Origin: Yponomeuta sedellus
Lineage: Eukaryota; Arthropoda; Insecta; Lepidoptera; Yponomeutidae
Direction of reading: 5' to 3'
NCBI GenBank assembly: GCA_934045075.1
Contig: OW203731.1
Location: 13,208,062-13,272,061 of the forward strand
Length of the DNA: 64,000 bases
The notes under the pieces: model-generated
What the model was told of the DNA's origin: nothing
What the model saw: only the letters and a program-made list of their open reading frames with translations
Databases searched by the model: none
Part shown: positions 33,563 to 43,150 of the stretch, one piece after another
How positions within the stretch are numbered: position 1 is the stretch's first letter
Layout: every line of letters starts with the position of its first letter
Translations under genes and position numbers: made by a program

Positions 33563-34427
33563 GTAACTCGCTTTCCGTTCCATCTGATTCCATGAACCAG
33601 ATGGAGGGGCAAGTGGCGGGGTCGGTGCACCCTGAGCGTTAGTCAGTGACTTCTTCTTGTCGAATCTTACTGGCTAACGGCGAATAATCTGGCGGGAGGG
33701 GTCGCGTCGGCCCTGTTTCACTTTGTGGAGCGGGACCCAGGCGACCAACCGAATGAAGGACCGACTGGGGGGGCGCCGCTGCACGGAAGCGCGCCTCGTA
33801 CCAGTCGGACCAGAGTGGCCGCCGGGACGCGGAGGGTCGGGGGACCCTCCGCCTCCATCACGGCGGGCCGGGGCCGGCGCCCTTCCGTGTTCCGAGGGTG
33901 CCTTCTGGCACGGAGGGGGCCCGCGCGGTCGCTCACCGCCTTCTCTGCTTTCAGAGAAGTGCTGGTGGGCGACGTGACGGGCCTCGCGTGTGGGGCGTGT
34001 GGGGGCCAACAGGACATTGGCCCCCATGCGCCCAAACGAGGAGGTGCGCCGCCCTCCTCTTATCCCATTGGACCACACAACAATGGGATGGAGGGGGCGG
34101 CGCGTTGGGGCGTGTGGTGGCCAAGGGGTTCGCACTTGGCCACTATGCGCTCCAACGAAGAGATGCGGCGTTACCTCGCCCCGTCGTTCGGTCCGATGCG
34201 ATGGGGCAGGGGCGCCGCTGAAGGAGTGCCCGAAAGGGCGCCCGCAGACGAGGTCGCGGAAGTGTGCGTAAGCGTCCCCGTGGCCCCGTCCTTTGCGATG
34301 CGGAGGAACACCCCAGGAGTTTTAGTCGGTATACCGCCCTTTTCAGGGCGGGGAGTCCGACATAACCACTGTGCTCCCCCGAGCCGGTGGTACCCGTAAT
34401 TGGGGTTTCTCCTGGGTGAAAAAAAAA
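33563..34427 (+). mobile_element. GC-rich poly(A) retroposon, copy B
   Basis: Matches copy C from cgctttccgttccatctgat through ggggtttctcctgggtg plus nine A. The 5' start seen in copies A and C is missing, so it is 5'-truncated or internally deleted. It lacks the 175-bp internal duplication of copy C. Its A tail abuts a 5S-SINE fragment, so it may have inserted there. No clear target duplication was found. Confidence 0.7.
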
Positions 34428-34537
34428 GGATTGTAAAACAGTGGCGGGTCTTACTGCCAGTAGTTATCAAGGCCTCTGACATGGCTTAACCGCTGCCATT
34501 ACATGACAGCAACGGCTTAGCGTGCCTTGCGAAGTTT
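34428..34537 (-). repeat. 5S-SINE fragment, antisense
   Basis: Runs from ggattgtaaaacagtggcgg to cggcttagcgtgccttgcga. The tail portion expected on the left is absent next to the GC-rich retroposon. Confidence 0.65.
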
Positions 34538-35769
34538 TAATGTCTAATGCAAATGATCGCAACGATTGTAGTTTTAAGAGTGTTTTCATTCGGTCGTAAA
34601 TTACTGCATCTCGTTGTGCTAGCTACAAGTGAGAATCTTATAGTTGCTGGAGACACTTGGAATTGAAAAGGTTGGTAGCAGACCAACAAGTGAAATGTCA
34701 TTAGAAAACATAGAAAGACACTTCGTTGAGCCGTGAGCAACGCAGGACTTCACTATAAGTAACGATGCCGTCACGCCCTTCCAAACCTATAAACCTGAAA
34801 ACCAGTGATTTCTTATTTATAAACCGTGACAATACGCTCAAACAACTACCATTTTATGACGATAACATAATATAGCAACTTGCGTTTTGTTTCATTACAA
34901 GCTTCGCTGGATGCGGACGACACAAGACCTTGGGAAGCTTGAAAAACCATTGATGGTAAGGCTGCATTCGGCGTCAAATGGCAGATGACGTCGACGATGA
35001 GATGTTTGCATGTTGATTCGTAACTTTTTAATGTTAAATGGATATTTTTAACATTAGGGTAGCATGTGGCCATTTAACATCGAATCTTATGTAAAATATT
35101 TCTTATTCTACCATTAATCCGATATAATGAAGTCTATTATGGACGTAGGTACCTATATTTCCGGGCGTCGCTTTTTAGATTATTTGATCTTAAATTGACC
35201 CTAGAAAGATAACCTACGCCACTAAACTAAGCTCGCAGGCAATTAAAATAGTATACTGCTTATCGTGGCCTATGGTTTGAAAAATATTTTTCTAATAAAC
35301 TTTATGAGTATCTTAAAAACATTCTATTTATTTATTTCTTTATTTCCAAACATTCCCTATCCTTACAGGTCCAACCTAATTCAATAGGGAGATACAATTA
35401 ACTATATTATTAACAATGTTTAAATATCATACATTTCCTTATATCTAACCTAAGCCTTTAAATTGGTATGTAACATATCACATATAATCCTGTTCTTCAT
35501 GATCATAACATGATCTACTGATTCCAACACAGAAGCGATTTCGAAGGCAAATGAAAGTATGGCAAATGATTTTTGAATATAATTATAAAAAACTAGCTGA
35601 TCCAGCGAACTACGTACCGCCTAACAGTCGATTCTTATTTTTTTTTTCTCACCGTAACAACCATCCTTCTACTTCAAGGAATACTCTAAAAAAAGAACCG
35701 CGAAATCGGTTCAGCGGCTCTGGAGATTTGCGCTTACCAACACATTCGGGGATTCATTTTTATATTATA
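34538..35769. other. Unrecognised AT-rich DNA
   Basis: No gene, repeat family or structured RNA could be supported. The tandem-duplicated segment starts at the right edge. Confidence 0.4.
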
Positions 35770-35774
35770 GATGT

Positions 35775-36700
35775 AGCTGATAAAATAAGGACTTCAGCAA
35801 TATTTACGGATATAACTCAAGCCTTTAACGATGTAAGACATGACATTTTACTCAATAAATTAGACCAATAGGGTATTCGCTGAAACATACTACAATAATA
35901 ATAAATAAAATCATATTTAGAGAATTGAATACAATTGACTGAAATAATAAACATAAACAAAGCGGCAAAAACGGAAGTAACGTATCTATCGAGTAAACGG
36001 ACTATTGTGCATGGACTTTCACAGCGAAGCGTATTAGGACTGCTACTATTAATTATTTATATTGCTGCGTGGTGTTGGCCTAGAGAATAACACCAACCCA
36101 AATTCTTCCCACAGGTGTCGTAAAAGGCGACTAAAGGACACAAACCGAGGGGTGGGCAGCAGCGCCTCCTGAAGTGCAATTCCACCAAACTGCGATCCCC
36201 AGCCCGCATGCCCAGCGTGGGGATTAAGAGCATTACCTCCTAATGATGACACAACCTTACGCTACGTCGCTCATTAGCGGAGGGCTTTGTGCAGCAATGG
36301 ACTAATATAGCCTGAAGAAGAAGAAGAAGGTTAACGACCTATCTAAATCTATAAACGGAGTTGTATGAAACTGACTTAAATACTGCCCTGAAAAATCTCA
36401 TTACTTAGCTTCAAAATAATAATCTACAGATTAACCTACGTTTTAATTCAATTTAGTCAAAGAATTAAGCCAGTAGAAAATCTTACTTTGCTACAACAGA
36501 ATGAATGCATTAAAAATTCAGCAACTTACGTAGAACCCGCACTGAAAAACTAGCAAAACGTTTAAACAGTTCTGCCTTTGCTCTCTACAAACTTTTTCAC
36601 ACCATCAGCACAGAAGCAGTACTTGTAGCTTACTATGGTTTAGTGGACTCGACACTTAGATATGGTATAATGTTCTGGGGAAATTCAACATGAGGATGTT
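35775..36700 (+). pseudogene. Decayed LINE reverse transcriptase (Jockey/CR1-like)
   Basis: Reading-frame scraps in order match a LINE reverse transcriptase. TSAIFTDITQAFNDVRHDIL is the first catalytic block, with FxDIxxAFD-like spacing. IVHGLSQRSVLGLLLLIIYI is the PQGSVLGPLLF block. After an inserted SINE-like element (36060-36330) comes SFALYKLFHTISTEAVLVAY then YGLVDSTLRYGIMFWGNST, the region downstream of the catalytic core. Many stops and shifts interrupt it. A second copy is at 52070-52975. Confidence 0.7.
36060..36330 (+). mobile_element. SINE-like element sharing a LINE 3' end (in LINE remnant)
   Basis: Same element as at 29310, here with gcctagagaataacaccaac, cccgcatgcccagcgtgggg and a final tagcctgaagaagaagaaga. 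It splits the reverse transcriptase remnant, and the LINE sequence continues beyond it. Confidence 0.7.
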
Positions 36701-36759
36701 ATATTTAAAGCCTAGAAGCGGTGCATAAGAGATACGATTTTTTATCTGACAAACTTTAT

Positions 36760-38702
36760 TATTTATTGCATAATCTCTGTAACTCGATATAATTATTAAT
36801 TATTGACATTATTATATTTTGACACTTCAAAAATTATGTACTTAGATAATTTTGGAATTATGATTTTCAGAATGTGACCAAAGTTACTTAGAATAAAAAT
36901 TTTATGTTACGTAAAAAAACGTGACCGTTCCAGTTTTAGTATAAAGCTTATCAAATTGGCAAAACACGAAGCAGCTCATTATGGTGTAATATCTGCATGT
37001 AACAATACTTGTGTTTACGCAAATAAATTAATTTGATTTTTGAGTTTGAGTGGGACGGAAGTGGTCCAGCCAAGTCGAGCAAGCGGCCGACATAGCCTTT
37101 TTCGACCATGAATAATTTTCTGAATAAATTATGTATCTTTCTATATCTTTTCATAATAGCATAAGGTACGGTAATTGAAAAGTAACTTTGCAAAAATCCA
37201 CTATACTATATACTCAAAAATTATTTCATAGTATATAAAGCCTGGCCTTAGTTCTTCATCCTAGCGGAACTAACAGTGTTTTGATAAACAAGGAAGAAAT
37301 GTGTAACTTCTAATTTTGCAAGTTGGCAAGTTTTCAAAAGATGTTTCATAGCCTGTGGTATGTTAAGCACACCCAGACTATAATCAGTTAGTCTTAAACA
37401 TATCACGGTAAAGTGATCACAAAGTAATTATGTCTCGACTTGGCGTACGCACTACCTCGCATCTTGTTATCATTTTAACTACTCTTTAATAATATTGCAT
37501 AAACACCAACTTAGCTCTTTCATCATTTTAAGCCCGTTTCTTCCGTGGTCTTGACTTATCGTGAACGCTATTTATGTCTATCTAATTAATAATTAACAAA
37601 GTATTATGTGTTTTGTTTTAAAGGTTTTCAAAAGTGACACATGCGTAATTTTATATATCGAGCATATTATTACAAGGACAAACGGAGTTATTGCTATTAA
37701 ATCTCATGTTCATGTATAAACTGTGAACTGATATTTATTTGTTACCACTACAATGTCACCACCAATTTTTAAACAGGTAAAAAGTCTTCTATTATACCAT
37801 ACATAGATGTGATGTTACTAGCATAGATTAAACACTACCACATCATTTATCGATATTATCTTAAAATAAAAAAAATATTTAACTTTGCAACAGAGTTGAA
37901 ATTAAAGTTAAAGTGGTTAGAAACGAATAAATGAGAAGTTTCTTTGTTTGCTTCTTTTTCATATAATATCTTAATTGTTACAACAGCGTTGACGTTTATT
38001 AAGCACACATTTTTTATAAGGAATTATATATTTTTTTATTTGAATTTAACTACATCGCGAACAAAAGTGTTTTATCAGAAAGCAATATATTATTCAATTT
38101 ATATCAGAATTTCATCAGAATTCTATAATTCACTTTAATATCTTTTGTTCTAATAAAAGGTAACCCTGGTTTCTCGTACACAAGTAATCTGTTAGTTTTT
38201 AAGAGTACGTATTGATATTATAGAACAGTGAAAGTATAAAAAAACTATACATTTCAAATAAACACAATCATACCGCGGTGTTGAATTGACTAAGGACCAC
38301 CTAGTAGTGCTCTGAATTTAGAAAATATAACTGGAAAGTTACTTTACTAATAAAACGTAATGTTTGTCAGTAATGGATTTAAAAATACCCAAGAACAGAA
38401 ATAAAAAGAAAAATCCGACTCAGAAAATCAAGGTTGTAAAACTGTATGGGCTGGTCTCTTCTAAGGCAGTTATATTACAAGACTAAAAACTCGCACAACA
38501 GTTAAGGTATTGAAACATTAGTCAAAATTTTATGCATCTGGCTAGTATGGTTTCCAAAATATTGGGGGATATAAATTGCAATTACCGGTACTTACTGACT
38601 CACTCACTAATAGATCATCAAAAGTCTGCGGTGCTTCTAATTGAACTAGAGTAACAAACAGAAAAAAGTTGTAAATATTACACAGGGTGACCGTGTAATA
38701 AT
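36760..38702. other. Unrecognised AT-rich DNA, duplicated at 53035-54975
   Basis: Almost unchanged between the two segmental copies, including short frames such as 36951-37193 minus and 37944-38138 plus. Their conservation reflects recent duplication, not selection. No domain or splice pattern was recognised. Confidence 0.45.
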
Positions 38703-38943
38703 AATAAATATACATGGACATATTACACAGATCTCGTTAGCCCTATACTAAGTACAACTAAATGACTTGTTTTATAGGTGCTAACTCGACGATAGATTTA
38801 ATACAATAAATGCATAGATAACATCCAAGACCCGAGACAAACTAGAAAAGGTTCATTTCCTAGTTTGACCCAGCCGAGGATCGATCCCGAGACCTTCGGT
38901 TTTACAGTCAGCATGCCAAACCGCTACGCCATCTAGGCCGTCT
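38703..38943 (-). mobile_element. SINE-B, antisense
   Basis: The antisense body (cagatctcgttagccctata, agataacatccaagacccga) and tRNA-like head (cgagaccttcggttttacag, cgccatctaggccg) are present. Duplicated at 54976-55204. Confidence 0.75.
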
Positions 38944-39369
38944 AAAAGTTTCCTAGAAAAGTTTTCAGTTAATAAAGTTATGTATTATAGGTTACGAAAA
39001 AAGCATACATTCACAGATTATGAAAAAAGAAATATAGTCACAAAACAAATCAAATTAGGTATGTAACACTTTTTATTTTTAGAGTGACAATATATAATAT
39101 TTGTAAACTTATAAGCACTTTATGAAACACGTGAAAACCAATGAAAAATTGCGAAAATAATAATAGTAGAGAGGTACAAGATGTGTACGGTTATAATTTG
39201 AGACGGCGTTTTAAGTCCCTAATCCGTAATGATTGGAGAAAAACTTTTTGAATTCATAAATAAAACCCAGTTTCAGTAGCAAAAAAACATAGCCATATAA
39301 AAACCCATACAAAAATCTAAAGTCGTTAATAGTTATTTGTTATACAAGAGTGCAAAGTTGCTTTTTAAC

Positions 39370-39700
39370 CGCGTGTTCAATTTTGATGACCGAGCAAGCG
39401 AAGGATTCTAAAATTGAATCACGAGCGCAGCGAGAGATTCAAAATTAGAACCCTGAGCGTTAGCGAGGGGGCCATGGGGTCCGGAGGCGAGACTCCTCTT
39501 TAAGGAGATCTCGTCGCACCTAGTCGACGCTTCAGGAGACCCGAGGGCTGGTGCTTACTTTGGCCAAAGAATAAGCCTAGCCATACAGCGAGGCAATGCC
39601 GCCAGCCTTCTTGGTACTCTGCCGCCCGACAGCGATCTGGCTCAAATATTTTATTTAAATTAGAATGTTTTAGGTTTAGTTCCATTTTTATCATTAATTA
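39370..39700 (-). repeat. Unclassified repeat fragment with open minus frame
   Basis: A region of mixed GC content carries a 64-codon minus frame (39500-39694) with [20 protein letters not shown]. The same frame is preserved at 55769-55963 in the duplicate. It may be a LINE end, but I cannot assign it. Flanking phrases gagcgcagcgag and gcgttagcgagg are short inverted or tandem motifs. Confidence 0.35.
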
Positions 39701-39787
39701 TTATTATTATAAATATTTAAGCTATCATAATGTTTGTATAATATTTTTTTTTCGTATTTTTGATTTTGTGGAACATACTTATAAAAT

Positions 39788-39862
39788 AACTAATGTAACC
39801 TGTAAATTTGAAATAAGTATACATTTAGTATACTTATTTCAAATTTACAGGTTACATTAGTT
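39788..39862. repeat. Perfect 35-bp-arm palindrome, copy 1 only
   Basis: Arms 39788-39822 and 39828-39862 are exact reverse complements around a 5-base centre attta. The corresponding place in copy 2 (56050-56110) has only one arm, in diverged form. Confidence 0.85.
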
Positions 39863-40057
39863 TCACTTATTTTTGCATTTTTAATGTCTTTATTATAACA
39901 TTTTGAACTCCATTACTGATAGACATATTTACTGTGTGCCCTGTGCCCTGTGCGCTGTGCCCGCGATTTATTAGGGAAAACAACTGCAAACTCAAACTGC
40001 CGTGGCAAATGGCAGTCCCTGATCTCTGCCTACCCCTCTGGGATACAGGCGTGAGGT

Positions 40058-40157
40058 TATGTATGTATGTATGTATGTATGTATGTATGTATGTATGTAT
40101 GTATGTATGTATGTATGTATGTATGTATGTATGTATGTATGTATGTATGTATGTATG

Positions 40158-40188
<31 letters not shown>
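40058..40188. repeat. (GTAT)n microsatellite with conserved flank
   Basis: Preceded by tggcagtccctgatctctgc and ctgggatacaggcgtgaggt. The duplicate at 56375-56554 has the same flank and a longer array. Confidence 0.9.
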
Positions 40189-40189
<1 letters not shown>

Positions 40190-40450
40190 CTCAAATTTTA
40201 TTAAAATCGTGTAAACGTGAAGAAGTAACAAACATATAACCAGCCGTGACACCAACACCAACCTACCCAGATGCGGCGATGATCTGGGCGCAGTAATTGG
40301 CTTTTAGGTAGTGTTTTAAATTAAATAATTAATTAATTATACATTTATTTGTAACAACTGTTCTGAATGAATATAAATTTTCTGAAATACAACTTTTTCT
40401 TTCAAAACTAAATATTAATTTCCGAACGCTGTCAAACTTATCTATAACTT

Positions 40451-40579
40451 ATACTATTTTTTCACCCATGCCGGGATTCGAACCCGCAACCTCTGGCTAT
40501 CCGTGCACGGATAGCCAGAGGTTGCGGGTTCGAATCCCGGCATGGGTGAAATTTTTAGCCTCTAAATAGGTTTTTAAAT
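40451..40579. repeat. SINE-A palindrome, perfect 46-bp arms, with target duplication
   Basis: The arms 40460-40505 and 40506-40551 are exact reverse complements with no spacer (centre ccgtg/cacgg). Each is the 3' half of the tRNA-like block, including the B box. The tail cctctaaataggttttta follows on the right. A 13-base duplication ttatctataactt flanks the unit at 40438-40450 and 40580-40592. Confidence 0.85.
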
Positions 40580-40905
40580 TTATCTATAACTTGTACGAAG
40601 TATTTTAATGATAATAAAATAACTTGTGTTTACAATAAAGAAAAATGTGGGTTGTTCCACTAATCCCCATTGAAAATCCCCATTGATGGGGATTTGTGAA
40701 CTTTTTGTCCGTAAATCCCCATTGGCGTATCTTAGTATTGGCAATGGGGATTTGTTGACAAAAAGTTCATAAATCCCCATTGGGGCATAAAACTAAATAC
40801 AAAGGACACATTAATTATGAATCACAAAGTACTTATTTTGTAATACCAATACCTACATTATACAAACACAGTCTTTCAACAATTTATAAAATCAGAGTTG
40901 TAATC

Positions 40906-41215
40906 ATGAAATGAAAAGGAAATGAAATGAAAAGTTTTTATTCAAAGTAGCACAGAAACTGCGGCTTAATGAACGTACAATTCAGACTAGGTGTCTATTT
41001 CAAAATCTAGATCATTTAGGAGAAAAAATGGACAAAAAAACTCCTAACTTAGTATTTTCAAAAAGTCCTTAATTAACATAGTTTCCATAATTATTATAAA
41101 CATAGAACTGATACATTGTACTGGCTTTAATTCCAGACCTCATTGTCATCTAAATAATCCTTTATGTTATAGTAGCCCTTTTGGCACAAAGTGTGCTTAA
41201 CATATTTTTTGAATC
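40906..41215 (-). repeat. Dispersed repeat inside the MULE, also at 50402-50845
   Basis: Shares tttttattcaaagtagcaca, gcggcttaatgaacgt and cttttggcacaaagtgtgct with 50402-50845 and the window end at 63890. It resembles an antisense LINE 3' region. At 41053 it provides the uninterrupted form of the site filled by a MITE at 50544. Confidence 0.55.
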
Positions 41216-41294
41216 AGACATCCTTATCTAAATTGAACATGAGTTTTACATTTACTAAGTAAATCACAGATTCTATGTAACTAGGTATTACATT

Positions 41295-41400
41295 ATTATG
41301 GGCATTACCGCCCAATGATGGCACAACCTTGCGCTATGGCGCTCATTAGGGGAGGGATATGTCCAGCAGTTGACTAATATAGCCTAAAGAGGAAGAGGAG
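41295..41400 (+). repeat. LINE 3' terminus inside the MULE
   Basis: The phrases gggcattaccgcccaatgat and ctaatatagcctaaagagga are the shared LINE/SINE 3' end and tail. Confidence 0.6.
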
Positions 41401-41497
41401 GTATTACATAAAAATCACATTTTCATTGTCATTGATAAAATCACATGTTTCTTATTAACTAAACTAAATCAGTTTTTTTTACTATCTTTATTTACTT

Positions 41498-41830
41498 AGA
41501 AGCCTTGTTCAATGGGTAAAAGAGGACTTCATTCAAATATGGTGTGCATTTTGTCAGAGCCATCGCACTAATAATTTGGTCGAATCATGGAACAAACAAA
41601 TCAAACATCGCGTGGTGAAAAAGAATCCTAATCTTATGAAGCTTTTCACTTCGTTGGCTGAAGATGCATTGTACTACGAAGTGCTTGCATTGCGGCTTAC
41701 TCAAGGGAGCATAGGGATTACAGAAAGATCAATCCAAAGTATTAATCGCGATGTTTACATACGGGAGGTCCAAATGGAGCTTGTTAATGGCGAAATTACG
41801 ATTGGCCATTGCTTGGAAAAATTAAGATGA
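41498..41830 (+). pseudogene. MULE transposase C-terminal fragment
   Basis: An open frame reads SLVQWVKEDFIQIWCAF, CQSHRTNNLVESWNKQIKHR and PNLMKLFTSLAEDALYYEVL. The RTNNxVExWN phrase followed by a helical HPN-like segment is the typical end of animal MULE transposases, which remain after the DDE core. About 110 residues survive and stop at 41828-41830. The catalytic core, FLYWCH/zinc finger and N-terminus are gone, so the element is non-autonomous. Its position inside matched inverted repeats fits the assignment. Confidence 0.7.
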
Positions 41831-42217
41831 TTGAAATATAGAATTTAATTGACAATAAATATGTGATTTTATTAATGACGGTGAAAATGTGATTGTGTTG
41901 TAATAACAAGTTAATTCTATTAATTTTATATTAACGTTATTTACGTTAGTGTAAAACTAATCCATCATCTCTGATTTGATAAATTGTTATAAACTGTGTT
42001 TGAATAATATATGTATTAGTAGTAATACAATATAAATACTTGTTTCATACTAATGTGTTGTTCTTTATATTTGTTTTATATACCAATGGGGATTTATGAA
42101 CTTTTTGTTCACAAATCCCCATTGGCGTATCTTAGTATTGGCAATGGGGATTTGTGAACAAAAAGTTCAGAAATCCCCATCAATGGGGATTTTCAATGGG
42201 GATTAGTGGAATAACCC

Positions 42218-42596
42218 AAAAATGTGACATGCACAATAATTATAAAATTAACTTAAACTAAACAAATCCACAATTGTATCGCATGAAAAATATCCTTAAT
42301 AAAATACAAAATGTCAATTAAATAGACCACCTTGAGACATCTCTGACCCAAAGGTCCCCATAACGCTGGCAGCGTTACCACGTTGCAGAGCAAGGGACAT
42401 CCTCTGCATCAGATTATACATATAGATAGGTTTGTTTTACCAGCCGTGTAAATGTGAAAAAGTAACAAGCATACACACTCACAAACTTTGGCCTTTATAA
42501 TATTAGTGTGAAGCGTGATGTGATGTAATGTGATAGTCTGATTTGTTTAGTAATTTTCCGGTTAGAGATTTTCATACCCAGCACATATCGGCTAAC
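42218..42596. other. Duplicated spacer holding the empty LINE site
   Basis: Matches 57009-57172 plus 59438-59690. The single aaaggtccccata at 42350-42362 is the uninterrupted target of the LINE found in copy 2. Confidence 0.85.
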
Positions 42597-42964
42597 GCCG
42601 AATTGATATCAACCCTTTTTAAAGTGTAACCACGGAACCAGGAAGAGACCCGTGCCCTACTGCTGGTACACGGTCCTCTTGCTGTATCGCAGAAAGGTCA
42701 GGCCATACTCCACCACGAGAGCCAATTCCGAGTTGGTGGAGGACTGTAAGACAGTGGTGAACCTTACTGTCAGAAGTTATCAAGGCCTGTACAACGGTTT
42801 AATAATGCCTCTGTCATGACTTTCGCTTACATGAAAGCTAGCACCAATCAATTAACGTGCCTTGCGCAGCATGAAAGCGGTCAGAAAAAATGTGCTGTAC
42901 TGCTGTAGGTACGGAATGGTCACCCATTAGCACCTGACCACGCTTGTTGTTGCTTAACATGACT
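42597..42964 (-). mobile_element. 5S-SINE, near full length, antisense (copy 1)
   Basis: On the minus strand the head reads GTTAAGCAACAACAAGCGTG then GTCAGGTGCTAATGGGTGACC. GCGTGGTCAG and TGGGTGACC are identical to 5S rRNA at the right spacing, even closer to 5S than the copy at 2537 in this stretch. The body and tail follow to aaagggttgatatc. Confidence 0.8.
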
Positions 42965-43003
42965 AACTCAGTCGGTAGAGCATAAGACTCATGAGGGAAT
43001 AAT
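42962..43003 (+). repeat. tRNA-Lys-like 5' half
   Basis: taactcagtcggtagagcat, then aagactcat, resembles the D-arm and anticodon region of tRNA-Lys(CUU) (tagctcagtcggtagagcat, gagactctt). The 3' half is absent, so it is a relic and not a gene. The same sequence with one change is at 60050-60090. Confidence 0.5.
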
Positions 43004-43150
43004 TTGGCGTTTATAACTACGCTGCCCACCGTAGATTTTATTATTAAGGATTTAATAACCACATGTGGCCACTGCGGTTTTGTGTTTGTATGATTGTTTC
43101 AGATAAAGTCTATTTTATTTTAATTTTTTTTAAGGGTATAGTCACCATGC

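Larger units (their letters stand above)
40649..42217 (+). mobile_element. Mutator-like (MULE) element with about 140-bp inverted repeats
   Basis: The ends are gggttgttccactaatcccc and, inverted, gggttattccactaatcccc. They lead into inverted repeats of about 140 bp made of smaller catt/aatgggga palindromes. An 8-base duplication aaaaatgt flanks it (40641-40648 and 42218-42225), with one extra shared G making 9 possible. Copy 2 of the segment has a single aaaaatgt at 57009-57016 and no element. The interior holds a transposase C-terminal relic (41498-41830) and another repeat (40906-41215). Confidence 0.85.

Noticed and set aside
36951..37193. 80-residue minus frame conserved exactly at 53225-53467
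   Set aside because: Conservation is explained by the recent segmental duplication, in which noncoding flanks are just as similar.
42962..43003. tRNA-Lys gene
   Set aside because: Only the 5' half is present and the T arm and acceptor 3' strand are absent.
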